Shown here: positions 24,941-34,726 of the stretch, piece by piece
How the letters are laid out: each line of letters starts with the position of its first letter
Position numbering within the stretch: position 1 is the stretch's first letter
NCBI RefSeq assembly: GCF_002904295.1
Contig: NZ_PPHG01000052.1
Location: 134,513 to 198,512 of the forward strand
Direction: 5' to 3'
Origin: Amycolatopsis sp. CA-128772
GTDB lineage: Bacteria; Actinomycetota; Actinomycetes; Mycobacteriales; Pseudonocardiaceae
DNA: 64,000 nucleotides
Made by a program: the position numbers and the translations under genes
The notes under the pieces: model-generated
What the model saw: the letters and a program-made list of their open reading frames with translations, nothing else
Told to the model about the DNA's origin: nothing
Databases searched by the model: none

Positions 24941-25056
24941 CGCCCCAATGTGGCGTTGGTTGCGTCTGACGCACCGAACGCCACATTGGGGGCATCCAAC
25001 GCACCGAACGCCACAATGGGGGCATCCGACGCACCGAACGCCACATTGGGGGCGCG
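24941..25056. repeat. 30-bp repeat array 1, convergent junction
   Basis: One copy reading CCCCAATGTGGCGTT is followed by three tandem copies of the reverse-complement unit, each exactly 30 bp (24971-25000, 25001-25030, 25031 on; core AACGCCACATTGGGGG plus linker CATCCAACGCACCG). The outer copies are inverted relative to each other and can fold into a hairpin. The array starts five bases after one stop codon and ends one base before the other gene's stop codon. Related arrays are at 38439 and 59254. Confidence 0.9.
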
Positions 25057-25884
25057 CTAGCCTGCCGTCACGCCCGGGGGCAGCACGCCGAAGATCGTCG
25101 CCGTCGAACCCGCGCCCCGGCGGTTGATCGGGCCGCCCGCCAGTACCCACGCGCCCGTCGTGGGCAGGGCCTTCAGGTTCGCCAGGATCTCCAGGCTGAT
25201 CCGGTGGCGCCGGTAGACCAGCTTGGACACCGTGTACGTCTCGTCCGTGCCGACGTCCGGGCTGAACGTGTCGGTGCCCGTGCCGCCGCGGCGGCCCAGC
25301 CGGCCGGTGTCGATCAGCCAGCGGACCGCCGGGATCGAGAACCCGGGCTGGTGCAGCACGCCGTCCGCGCCGGTGTTCGGGTACGCCGGCGTGCCCCACT
25401 TCGCGTCCCAGCCGGTCCACAGCACCACGACCGATTCGTCCGGGATGCGGCCGTGGCGCTTTTCCCACCCCTTGAGGTCGTCGACGGTGACCGCGTAGTC
25501 CGGGTTCGCGGCCGCCTTCGCCCGCACGTCGATCTTCACCGCCGGCCGGAATAGATCCGCCGGGTCCATGTCGTCGGCGAGGGGCTCGCCGGTGGTGAAG
25601 TGGCCGGGCGCGCCCCAGTGCGTTCCGGTGTGCTCGCCCTCGCGGACGAACTGCAGGTAGTAGCCGTCGTCCGGGATGGTGGCGATGGTCTCCAGCTCGA
25701 AGGCCGGGTCGCCGGGGAAGACGTTGGTCGTGGCGGGATCGTTGACGTGCGACAGGTTGACCAGGTTCAGCTGGTCGAGCCGCACCGGCGGGACGGACGG
25801 CGCGGCCTGCGCGGTCCGCCCGGACAGCGCGGCACCGAACACCCCGGCCAGGCCCGCGGCCAGCACCCTGCGTCTCATCGGCAT
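25057..25884 (-). CDS. Secreted cyclase-family (kynurenine formamidase-like) metal hydrolase
   Basis: A 275-residue protein. N-terminal MRRRVLAAGLAGVFGAALSG resembles a Tat signal, cut near AQA. The mature protein belongs to the cyclase/formamidase family, with the metal-binding sequence HTGTHWGAPGHF (variant of HxGTHxDxPxH; Asp replaced by Gly) around residue 85, SLEILANLKALPTTGAWV and a C-terminal GAGSTATIFGVLPPG block. Known members hydrolyse N-formylkynurenine or cyclise polyketides; the export and the Asp-to-Gly change leave the activity open. The stop codon abuts the 30-bp repeat array. Confidence 0.82.
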   Translation of the reverse strand: MPMRRRVLAAGLAGVFGAALSGRTAQAAPSVPPVRLDQLNLVNLSHVNDPATTNVFPGDPAFELETIATIPDDGYYLQFVREGEHTGTHWGAPGHFTTGEPLADDMDPADLFRPAVKIDVRAKAAANPDYAVTVDDLKGWEKRHGRIPDESVVVLWTGWDAKWGTPAYPNTGADGVLHQPGFSIPAVRWLIDTGRLGRRGGTGTDTFSPDVGTDETYTVSKLVYRRHRISLEILANLKALPTTGAWVLAGGPINRRGAGSTATIFGVLPPGVTAG

Positions 25885-25982
25885 GAGTGATCACCTTTCA
25901 CCGTGCCGGGCCAAGCCCCCGGCTGGGCACGGTCATATCACCCGGACCCGGAGCGGCCATAGGGTTGCGGGAAGATGGGTTC

Positions 25983-26408
25983 GTGGACGACGACATCGAA
26001 GACAACGCCGACAACGGCATTCTCGACCCCGAGGACACTTTGGACGACCGCGACGAACTGTCGGAGGGTTATTCACCGCCGGAACGCGCCCAGGCGACCG
26101 AAGGCTGGGGCACCACCGCCCGCGAAACCGCCGAAGGCGAAAGCTGGGCGGGCCGGCTCGCCCGTGAGGTGCCCGACCTGGCCGACGACGTCGACGACGA
26201 CGGGCTCGGCGACAGCGAAGACTCCGACGGCGAGCTGATCGACGACGAGGTCGGCGACGTCCGCGCGGGCCGCCTGGTCGCGTCGGACGAAGGGTTCGGC
26301 GAGGACACCGACGAAGAGCTGTACGCCTCGGACGCCGGCATCGACGGCGGCGCGGCTTCGGCGGAGGAAGCGGCCGTCCACGTGATCGACCCGTCCCGCC
26401 GCTGGTGA
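25983..26408 (+). CDS. Acidic DUF5709-like protein
   Basis: A 141-residue, very acidic protein rich in Asp and Glu. The start (DDDIEDNADNGILDPEDTLDD) and the pattern EGYSPPERAQATEGWGTTARE, as well as LAREVPDLADD and the terminal AAVHVIDP, fit the DUF5709 family of actinobacteria, whose function is unknown. No signal or membrane helix; probably largely disordered. GTG at 25983 gives the usual family N-terminus. Other starts upstream are possible in the same frame. Confidence 0.7.
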   Translation: MDDDIEDNADNGILDPEDTLDDRDELSEGYSPPERAQATEGWGTTARETAEGESWAGRLAREVPDLADDVDDDGLGDSEDSDGELIDDEVGDVRAGRLVASDEGFGEDTDEELYASDAGIDGGAASAEEAAVHVIDPSRRW

Positions 26409-26662
26409 AGTGACGAGACGACCCGGCCGTTCGAGGGAGCCGGACCGCCCCGCCACCCGCCGGATCGCCGGGAAGCCGCCTCGGGGCGACGGCCGTGGCA
26501 GGGAAGCGATCCAGCCCGCGGTCGTGGCGCCGGGCCACGAACCGCCCCCTCGACGATTCGTGGCGGCACCGCCGACCGGATCCACCTTGCCGGGCGGGCC
26601 CTGCAAAAAGCTTTCCGGCGCCTTTCCGGCCATCGGTTACAGTGGGCAGCCGGGCGGACACG

Positions 26663-29431
26663 ATGGAACGGGGGGCGGACGGCGCCGTGCGGTTCAGGCT
26701 GCTGGGTGAACTCGATGCCCGCGTCGGCGACCAGCCCGTGGAGATCCGCCGTCCCCGCCTGCGCGGCCTGCTCACCGCGCTGCTGACGGACCTGAACAAG
26801 GTCGTGCCCGCGGACGTCCTGGCCGACCGGATCTGGGGCGAGCAGCTGCCCGTCAACCCCCGCAACGCCTTGTACAGCTACGTTTCCCGGCTGCGGACCG
26901 CGCTCGGCGAAACCACGCTCGTCCAGCGCTCGGGCGGCTACCTGCTGACGGCCGACCCCGATGCGGTCGACCTCCACGTCTTCCTGCGGCTCCTCGGCGA
27001 GGCCGCGGCCACCGGAGACGACCGCGAAAAGGCCGTCCTGCTGGACCGGGCCCTGGCCCAGTGGGGCGGCGAGCCGTTCGCCGGCCTCGACACGCCGTGG
27101 TTCGCCGGCCTGCGCGAGACGCTCGAGAGCCGGCGCCTGGGCGCGCAGCTGGACCTCGCCGACATCCGGCTTCGCGGCGATCGGGCCGGCGAGCTGGTCC
27201 CCGAACTGACCGCGCTGGCCGAAGCCCACCCTCTGGACGAGCGGCTGCGCGGCCAGCTGATGCGGGCGCTGGCCCGGGCCGGCCGGCAGGGGGACGCGCT
27301 GCGCGAGTTCGACCGGATGCGCCGCCTGCTCGCCGAGGAGCTCGGCACCGATCCCGGCACCGAGCTCCGGCAGGTGCACGAACGGATCCTGCACGGCGAT
27401 CCCGGGCCGGGCCCCCGGACGCCGGTCCCGCAGCAGCTCCCGGCGGCGCCGGCGTCGTTCGTCGGGCGGGCCGAGCTGCTGGCCGCGCTCGACCGGGCCG
27501 GCGAAGCCGCGGGCCCGGTGGTGATCTCGGCCATCGGCGGCGCGGGCGGCATCGGCAAGACGTCCCTGGCGCTGCACTGGGCGGCCGGGAAGCTCGCCGC
27601 GTTCCCCGACGGGCAGCTCTACGTCAACCTGCGCGGCTTCGACCCGGTCGCCGAGCCGCTGCCGGTTTCCGTGGCCGTGCGCGGGTTCCTGCACGCCCTC
27701 GGCGTCGACGGCTCCGCCGTGCCGCCGGATCCCGACGCGCAGCTCGCGCTCTACCGCAGCCTCCTCGCCGGAAAGCGCGTGCTGGTCGTGCTCGACAACG
27801 CCGCCGGCACCGGGCAGGTGGTCCCGCTGCTGCCCGGCAGCCCGACCTGCCGGGTGCTCGTGACCAGCCGCCACCGGCTCGGCGGGCTCGTCGCGACGCA
27901 CGGGGCACGGCCGCTGTCCCTGGACGTGCTGTCCGCGCAGGAGGCACGGGAACTCCTGGAGCGGCACCTGGGCCGGGACCGGCTCGCCGCCGAGACCGCC
28001 ACCGTCGACGAGCTGGTCCGGCTCTGCGCCGGGCTGCCGCTGGCGCTGGGGATCGTCGCCGCCCGCGCGGTCACCTCGCCGGAACTGCCGCTGGACCTGC
28101 TCGCCGAGGAGCTGCGCGACCACGCCGCCCGGCTGGACGGGCTCGACACCGGCGAGGCCGGGCTGAGCCTGCGCACGGTGTTTTCCTGGTCCCGGCGCCA
28201 CCTCACGCCGGAGGCGTCGGCGTTGTTCGGCCTGCTCGCGCTGGCCCCGGGGCCGGACATCGGCCTGCCGGCCGCGGCCGCGCTGGCCGGCGTCCCGCTC
28301 GCCGCGGCGCGGAAGGTGCTGCGGGCGCTGGCGGACGCGCACCTGGTGACGCGGACGGCGAGCGGGAGGTACCGGATGCACGACCTCGTCCGGCTCTACG
28401 CGTCCGAAGAGGCCGAACGGACACTACCGGAAGCCGCTCGCGACGACGCTCTGCGGCGCGTCACGGACTTCTACCTCCATACGTCCTGGCACGGCAACCA
28501 CGTGCTCGGACCGGCGGGAACGTCGTTCCGGATCGCCCCGCCGTTGCCCGGCACCGGGAGCCGGCGGTTCGCCGGCCAGCCCGAGGCCCTGGCGTGGTTC
28601 GGCACCGAGCACGCGTGCCTGACCGCCACCACCGAGCTGGCCGTGAAGCACGGCTGGCTGACCGAGGTCTGGCAGCTGGCCGCGCTCATGAACGAGTTCC
28701 GTTCCCGGCAGGGCCTGCTGCCCGAACGGGAAACCGCGGCCCGCCTCGCCCTCGCCGCCGCGGAGCAGCTCGGCGAGGTCACCGCCCAGCTGATCGCCCA
28801 CCGCCTGTTCGCCAGCGCCAGCATCTTCGCGGGCCGGCCCGAAGTCGCGCTCGAAAGCCTGCCCAGGGCCCTGGCGCTGGCCGAGGAGTGCGGAGACCGG
28901 GTGCAGCAGGCGCACCTGCACTACGTGCTCGCCGGTGCCTGGGAGTACCACTCCGCGAACTACCACGCCGAACGCGAGCAGTGCGAGCACATCCTGAGGC
29001 TGATCGAGCCGGAAGACGACCCGCGGCTCTACGTGAAAGCGCTCGACCTGATCGGGTTCTGCCACATCCAGTGGGGCGAGCCGGCGCAGGCACGGCATTG
29101 GCTGGAGCGAGCCGCCGCGGTGGCCCGGGCGCACCACGACCTCGACGGCGAAGCCCACGCCATCGGCAACCTGGGCTACGTCTCCCTCCGCGGCGGGGAC
29201 TGGAGCACGGCCATCGAGCACTTCGAGTGGGCCGTCGAAGCCATGCGCACCACCGGCAACCTGCGGCACGCGAACTTCTTCCTCGTCGCGCTCGGCGACT
29301 GCTACCGCGCGACAGGCCGGCAGGAAGACGCCCGGCGGGTACTCACCGAGGCGCTCGACCGCTACCGGACCCACCCGGAAGGTGTGCGGTTCCAGGAACT
29401 CGAAGCGTGCCTGCTCGCGCTCGACGGCTGA
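26663..29431 (+). CDS. AfsR/SARP-type transcriptional activator with NB-ARC and TPR domains
   Basis: A 922-residue regulator. Residues about 8-100 form an OmpR-type winged helix (FRLLGELDARVGDQPVEIRRP), about 105-250 the bacterial transcriptional activation domain (ALREFDRMRRLLAEELGTDPG), about 265-560 an NB-ARC ATPase with Walker A GGAGGIGKT (Lys about 299) and LVVLDN as Walker B, then TPR-like repeats to the end. SARPs of this layout switch on antibiotic or secondary-metabolite genes, but no biosynthetic cluster is visible here. The start ATG follows a TTACAGT -10-like box. Ends five bases from the convergent MerR gene. Confidence 0.9.
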   Translation: MERGADGAVRFRLLGELDARVGDQPVEIRRPRLRGLLTALLTDLNKVVPADVLADRIWGEQLPVNPRNALYSYVSRLRTALGETTLVQRSGGYLLTADPDAVDLHVFLRLLGEAAATGDDREKAVLLDRALAQWGGEPFAGLDTPWFAGLRETLESRRLGAQLDLADIRLRGDRAGELVPELTALAEAHPLDERLRGQLMRALARAGRQGDALREFDRMRRLLAEELGTDPGTELRQVHERILHGDPGPGPRTPVPQQLPAAPASFVGRAELLAALDRAGEAAGPVVISAIGGAGGIGKTSLALHWAAGKLAAFPDGQLYVNLRGFDPVAEPLPVSVAVRGFLHALGVDGSAVPPDPDAQLALYRSLLAGKRVLVVLDNAAGTGQVVPLLPGSPTCRVLVTSRHRLGGLVATHGARPLSLDVLSAQEARELLERHLGRDRLAAETATVDELVRLCAGLPLALGIVAARAVTSPELPLDLLAEELRDHAARLDGLDTGEAGLSLRTVFSWSRRHLTPEASALFGLLALAPGPDIGLPAAAALAGVPLAAARKVLRALADAHLVTRTASGRYRMHDLVRLYASEEAERTLPEAARDDALRRVTDFYLHTSWHGNHVLGPAGTSFRIAPPLPGTGSRRFAGQPEALAWFGTEHACLTATTELAVKHGWLTEVWQLAALMNEFRSRQGLLPERETAARLALAAAEQLGEVTAQLIAHRLFASASIFAGRPEVALESLPRALALAEECGDRVQQAHLHYVLAGAWEYHSANYHAEREQCEHILRLIEPEDDPRLYVKALDLIGFCHIQWGEPAQARHWLERAAAVARAHHDLDGEAHAIGNLGYVSLRGGDWSTAIEHFEWAVEAMRTTGNLRHANFFLVALGDCYRATGRQEDARRVLTEALDRYRTHPEGVRFQELEACLLALDG

Positions 29432-29436
29432 GGGCT

Positions 29437-29817
29437 TCAGCCGGCCGGCTGGGCGCTGTCGTACTCGCGGACCGCGTCCAGGTACTCCGCGATCGCGTCG
29501 CGGTTGCGCAGCAGGCATTCCGCGCGGCGGGTCATGCGGTCGCGCTCGTCCTCCAGGGTGGCGATCATCTCCGGGGTGGCGTCGGGGAAGTAGATCGTCC
29601 GGGGCTTGTCCAGGCACGGCAAGATCTGTTTGATGATCCGGGTCGGCAGGCCGGCGTCGAGCAGGCCGCGGACCTGGATCACCCGGTCGACCGTCGGCTC
29701 GTCGTAGTCGCGGTAGCCGTTCGGGCCGCGACCGGCGATGATCAGGCCCTGCTCTTCGTAGTAGCGCAGCAGCCGGCGGGACGTGCCCGTGCGCTCCGAG
29801 AGCTCGCCGATCCGCAT
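29437..29817 (-). CDS. MerR-family regulator of the adjacent transporter
   Basis: A 126-residue MerR protein: winged helix at residues 1-45 (MRIGELSERTGTSRRLLRYYEEQGL, here as MRIGELSERTGTSRRLLRYY), then a coiled-coil (LEDERDRMTRRAECLLRNRDAI) typical of drug-sensing members without a large ligand domain. GAGGTGGGG precedes the ATG. It is divergent from an MFS exporter and has a palindromic operator in the 54-base spacer. Confidence 0.87.
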   Translation of the reverse strand: MRIGELSERTGTSRRLLRYYEEQGLIIAGRGPNGYRDYDEPTVDRVIQVRGLLDAGLPTRIIKQILPCLDKPRTIYFPDATPEMIATLEDERDRMTRRAECLLRNRDAIAEYLDAVREYDSAQPAG

Positions 29818-29836
29818 GTGCCCCACCTCACGTAGA

Positions 29837-29856
29837 CCTTCACACCGGTGTGAGGG
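29837..29856. promoter_or_regulatory. MerR-type operator
   Basis: CCTTCACACC-GGTGTGAGGG, a near-perfect dyad with core CACACCGGTGTG, just downstream of TAGACC (29833-29838), a plausible -35 for the exporter. Position between a -35 box and the gene is usual for MerR activators. Confidence 0.75.
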
Positions 29857-29871
29857 TTCGAGCATAGCGGC

Positions 29872-31035
29872 ATGACGAACTCCAGCACCCGCACGCGACC
29901 CCTGACCGCCCTGCTCGCCCTGACCACCGCCGCGTTCGTCACCGTGCTCACCGAGGCGCTGCCGGCCGGCGTGCTGCCCGGGATGAGCGCCGGCCTGGGC
30001 GTCGGCGAAGCCGCGGCCGGCCAGGCCGTGACCGTCTACGCGCTCGGCACCGCGCTCACCGCGATCCCGCTCTCCTCGGCCACCGCGCGGTGGTCCCGCA
30101 AACGCCTGCTGCTGACCGGGGTGGCCGGGTTCGCCGTGGCCAACACCGTGACGACGCTGTCGGCGGACTACGCGGTGACGATGGTGGCGCGGTTCGTCGC
30201 CGGGGTGGCCGCGGGCGTCGTCTGGGCCCTGCTGGCCGGCTACGCGCGCCGGCTCGTCCCGGACGACCGGGGCAAGGCCATCGCGATCGTGATGGCCGGC
30301 ATCCCGCTGGCGCTGTCGCTCGGCATCCCGGCCGGGACGTTCCTCGGCGGCCTGTTCGGCTGGCGCTCGGCGTTCGGCGTCATGTCGGCGATCGCGGTCG
30401 CCCTGCTCGCCTGGATCGCCGTCGCGGTACCCGACCAGCCGGGGCAGACCACCGGCCGGACACCGGTCCTGCGGACGCTCACCGTCCCCGGTGTCGTCCC
30501 CGTACTGGCCGTGACGCTCGTGTTCGTGCTGGCGCACACCGTGCTCTACACCTACGTCGCCACCTTCCTCGGCGCCGCCGGGCTAGGCGGCGCGGTGGAC
30601 GTCGTCCTGCTCGTGTTCGGCGTCGCGTCGATGGCGGGCATCGGGCTCGTCGGCGCCCGGATCGGCCGCGCGCTGCGGACCCTGATGGTGGCGAGCACCC
30701 TGCTGGTCGCGGTGGCGGCCGCGCTGCTGGCGGTGTCCGCGGGCAGCCCGGTGCTGGTCTACGTCGCCGTGGCGCTGTGGGGGCTCGGCTGGGGCGGCGT
30801 CCCGACGCTGCTGCAGACGGCCGCCGGGAACGCCGGCGGCGCGGAAGCGGACAACGCCCAGGCCATGCTCGTCACGCTGTGGAACGCCGCGATGGCCGCG
30901 GGCGGGGTGGCCGGCGGGGTCCTGCTCGACGCCGCCGGGCCGGCGGCCTTCCCGTGGACGCTGCTCGTGCTCCTGCTGCCGGTGCTCGCCGTGGTGCTCG
31001 GCGCGCGGCGGCACGGGTTCCCGGGCCGTTCCTGA
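29872..31035 (+). CDS. MFS exporter (DHA1-type, 12 TM)
   Basis: A 387-residue major facilitator with twelve predicted helices and the family's conserved loop region after helix 2 (SSATARWSRKRLLLTGVAGF). ARFVAGVAAGVVWALLAGYARRLV in helix 4 resembles sugar- and drug-efflux members. The divergent MerR gene and operator suggest ligand-induced expression, and efflux is the likely job. It ends before a classical terminator. Confidence 0.87.
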   Translation: MTNSSTRTRPLTALLALTTAAFVTVLTEALPAGVLPGMSAGLGVGEAAAGQAVTVYALGTALTAIPLSSATARWSRKRLLLTGVAGFAVANTVTTLSADYAVTMVARFVAGVAAGVVWALLAGYARRLVPDDRGKAIAIVMAGIPLALSLGIPAGTFLGGLFGWRSAFGVMSAIAVALLAWIAVAVPDQPGQTTGRTPVLRTLTVPGVVPVLAVTLVFVLAHTVLYTYVATFLGAAGLGGAVDVVLLVFGVASMAGIGLVGARIGRALRTLMVASTLLVAVAAALLAVSAGSPVLVYVAVALWGLGWGGVPTLLQTAAGNAGGAEADNAQAMLVTLWNAAMAAGGVAGGVLLDAAGPAAFPWTLLVLLLPVLAVVLGARRHGFPGRS

Positions 31036-31043
31036 GTGGACGA

Positions 31044-31083
31044 AGGGCCCGGGCGCGCTCACGCCCGGGCCCTCCAGCTTTTT

Positions 31084-31084
<1 letters not shown>
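31044..31084 (+). terminator. Rho-independent terminator of the MFS gene
   Basis: A 12-bp stem (AGGGCCCGGGCG at 31044-31055 with its complement at 31062-31073), 6-base loop, and six Ts at 31079-31084. It touches the stop codon of the convergent chitinase gene. Confidence 0.9.
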
Positions 31085-32286
<1,202 letters not shown>

Positions 32287-32429
32287 GGGTTTCCCTTCGC
32301 GGGCCGGCCGGGTGGACGTGCCGAGGCTAACAGGTCCAGACCACTGCGGACCAGAGCGAATCGTGTGGTCAGCGGGTTTCTCGATACCTCCGCAGCCCGG
32401 TCCGGATTCACGCGTGCGATGATCGGGCG

Positions 32430-32822
32430 ATGACCGAGTTCGGCTGCGCCCGCTGCTCCGGCGAAGACGCCCTGACCGCGCTGGCCTTCTGCACGACCCG
32501 GCTGAACCGGACCCATCGCCTGGTCGATCGGTCGCACTTCAGCATCTCCCTGCGCCGGTGCCCGGAATGCGGCCAGTCGTTCGCCGCGATCTTCACCGAG
32601 TTCGTCGACCACGCCGGCGGCGAAGACGCGCAGTACTTCGACTTCGTCCCGCTCACCACCGCCGAAGTGTCCGCTTTGGCGGCGCAGGGTCCCCGCGTCG
32701 ACCTGGCCGGACTGGGCGCGCTGGGCAGTGTCCGGCGGCGGCTGTCGTCGAGCTGGCCGACCGGCGGCGAGAAGGAAATCGCCTGGCGGACGGACTCGCT
32801 CTCGGTGCGCGAAGGTCAGTGA
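32430..32822 (+). CDS. Small protein with two CxxC motifs, unknown
   Basis: A 130-residue protein not matching a family I know. CARC at residues 6-9 and CPEC at about 43-46 look like one four-cysteine zinc ribbon; the rest is soluble, without signal or membrane helix. GATGAT (32418-32423) ends six bases before ATG, suggesting leaderless transcription. Its end overlaps the convergent decarboxylase-like gene by seven bases. Confidence 0.7.
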   Translation: MTEFGCARCSGEDALTALAFCTTRLNRTHRLVDRSHFSISLRRCPECGQSFAAIFTEFVDHAGGEDAQYFDFVPLTTAEVSALAAQGPRVDLAGLGALGSVRRRLSSSWPTGGEKEIAWRTDSLSVREGQ

Positions 32823-34171
32823 CCGGTCAGGCGGAGGATCGCCTCGGCGCTGCGGTCGACGTCGGCCTCCGTCGTCGACCAGCCGGACACCGAGATCCGC
32901 AGGTACCGGCGGCCGCGCCAGGTCGTGCCGCCCAGCCAGCAGGTGCCGTCGTCCTGGACCTTCCGGATGACCTCGTCGGTGTCGTCGCCGAAGGACACCA
33001 GGACCTGGTTGAGGACGACGTCGTTGCCGATTTCCGCGTCACCGTCGGCGAGTTTCCCGGCGAAGCGGCGGGCCAGCCGGCAGCAGCGGCCGACGAGCTC
33101 GGCGACGCCGTCGCGGCCGAGCTCCCGCAGGGCCGCCCAGACCGCGAACCCGCGGGCGCGGCGCGACGACTCCAGCGTCAGGTCGCCCATGCCGGACACC
33201 TCCCCGGCGCCGGTGAGGTAGGCGGCCCGGTAGGCGATCGCCGCGGCGTGGACGTCCGGGCGCGCGCAGAAGACGAACCCGGAGTCATACGGCACGTTGA
33301 GCCACTTGTGCCCGTCGCAGGCCCAGGAATCGGCGAGTTCGACGCCGTCGAGGAGCGCTCTGGTGGCCGGGCCGGCGGCGGCCCAGAGCCCGAAGGCGCC
33401 GTCGACGTGGAGCCAGGCGCGGCCGGCGGCTTCCCGGGCGGCGCGCAGATCGTCGCACGCGCCGGTGTTGACGTTTCCCGCCTGCAGGCAGACGATCAGC
33501 GGCCCGCTCCCGGCTTCGCACACCCTTCGGAGGTCTTCGACGTCGATCGCCCCCTGCGGGCCGGTTTTGACCGGCTCGACGGCCCGCGTGCCGAAGCCGA
33601 GCAGCCGCAGGGCGCGGTCGATGGTGGCGTGCCGTTCTTCGCTCGCGACGACGCGGACGCGCGGAGCACCGGCGAGGCCGTCGCGTTCGACGTCCCAGCC
33701 CGCTTCGGCGAGCACGTGGTGGCGGGCCGCGGCGAGCCCGGCGGTGTTCGCGGCCTGGCCGCCGGTGACGAACCCGGTGGAGGCGGTGGCCGGGATGCCG
33801 AGCAGGTCCTTCAGCCACGTTCCGGCGACGTCCTCGGCGGCGGCCGCGGCGGGCGAGAGGACGGCGTTGAAGCCGTTCTGGTCCCAGCCGGCGGCGAGCA
33901 CGTCGGCGGCGGTGGCGGCGGGCAGCGCACCGCCGACGACGAAGCCGAAGAACCGCGGCCCGGCACTGGCGACAAGCCCGGGCTCGGCGGCGCGCGCGAG
34001 GTGTTCGAGCACTTCGGACGGTGGCGTCGGGTGCGCGGGAAGCGAACCGCCGAACCCGGCCCGCAGGGCGGCGGGATCGACGGGCCGGGCGACGGGCCGG
34101 TCCGCAAGGGAGGCCCGGTACCCGGCGGCCAGCTCGGCGGCGCGGGCGAGGAGAGCGTGCAGTTCGTCCAC
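32816..34171 (-). CDS. PLP-dependent decarboxylase family protein
   Basis: A 451-residue fold-type I PLP enzyme of the group II decarboxylase family (aromatic amino acid, glutamate and related substrates). Seen: VTGGQAANTAGLAAARH, WLHVDGAFG with the cofactor-binding Asp, and DSWACDGHKWLNVPYD with the Schiff-base lysine. The substrate cannot be told. GTG at 34171 is six bases after TACAGT on the minus strand, a leaderless arrangement. Length is close to the family norm. Confidence 0.85.
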   Translation of the reverse strand: MDELHALLARAAELAAGYRASLADRPVARPVDPAALRAGFGGSLPAHPTPPSEVLEHLARAAEPGLVASAGPRFFGFVVGGALPAATAADVLAAGWDQNGFNAVLSPAAAAAEDVAGTWLKDLLGIPATASTGFVTGGQAANTAGLAAARHHVLAEAGWDVERDGLAGAPRVRVVASEERHATIDRALRLLGFGTRAVEPVKTGPQGAIDVEDLRRVCEAGSGPLIVCLQAGNVNTGACDDLRAAREAAGRAWLHVDGAFGLWAAAGPATRALLDGVELADSWACDGHKWLNVPYDSGFVFCARPDVHAAAIAYRAAYLTGAGEVSGMGDLTLESSRRARGFAVWAALRELGRDGVAELVGRCCRLARRFAGKLADGDAEIGNDVVLNQVLVSFGDDTDEVIRKVQDDGTCWLGGTTWRGRRYLRISVSGWSTTEADVDRSAEAILRLTGH

Positions 34172-34246
34172 GCGCCGACTGTAGGCCGGTTCCGCCGAGG
34201 GGTACGGCGGAATTTCATCCGGGCTTCCGCCGGCTCTCCTGCGGTG

Positions 34247-34336
34247 GTCGTGAGTGCTAAGGCCGGTGCTGACTCGCGTTGCCACTCACGACGGGCGGGT
34301 GGAACGCCGGTTCTGACCCGCCTTGCCGCTCACGAC
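34247..34336 (-). repeat. Two tandem 44-bp repeats ending in an inverted arm
   Basis: Read on the minus strand, two diverged copies of about 44 bp begin GTCGTGAGCGGCAAGGCG (from 34336) and GTCGTGAGTGGCAACGCG (from 34292), each continuing GTCAG-ACCGGC. The second copy closes with CACTCACGAC, so GTCGTGAGTG/CACTCACGAC forms a 10-bp dyad at 34247-34292. It covers the end of the YdeI remnant. Confidence 0.7.
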
Positions 34337-34697
34337 GGACGGGTGGGCGGCCCGGCGGTTCTCCCGCGCCAGCTCGACCGTCGCCGCGATCCGCCGGTAC
34401 CACTCCGTCCTGGGCCTCAGCCAGTACATCCCCCGTCCCCGTCCGCCGGGCCAGGTCCACCGCCGCCTGCCCCGCCGGGGTCATCAGCCCGGCCTCGGTC
34501 AGCCGGGCCACCCGGTCGCGGTTCACCCGGCTCCACGTGCTCGCCGGCTTCCGCGGCGTGCAGCACAAGTACGTGCTCTCCGCGTCACGCCGCAGCGCCT
34601 TGCTGTGGATCCACCCGAAACACAGCGCCGCCAGCCACGCTCGCCACTCACCGGCCGACGTGACCTCCAGCACCGCGATCCTTTCCGGCGGGAACAA
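34286..34697 (-). pseudogene. YdeI/OmpD-associated family protein, truncated remnant
   Basis: The intact start (VLEVTSAGEWRAWL) jumps straight to ALCFGWIHSKALRRD, missing about 35 residues found in full-length YdeI relatives. Homology continues through CTPRKPASTWSRVNRDRVARL and MTPAGQAAVDLARR, then the frame shifts; the family's C-terminal helix (RRIAATVELARENRRAAH) appears in another frame near 34340-34400. Together these show an internal deletion plus a frameshift in a gene for a small protein of uncertain function. The end runs into a repeat. Confidence 0.75.
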
Positions 34698-34726
34698 CCG
34701 GCGTCCTCCCGGCGTAACGTCCTGGT

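Noticed and set aside
24941..25060. Open frames encoding ten-residue repeats (APNATLGASN type) across the 30-bp arrays
   Set aside because: The 30-bp period keeps any frame open; the arrays lie outside genes and no start or ribosome site supports translation.
26663..29431. The SARP regulator as marker of a biosynthetic gene cluster
   Set aside because: Neighbours are a MerR/MFS pair, a DUF5709 protein and a cyclase-family protein; no synthase genes are present in the window.
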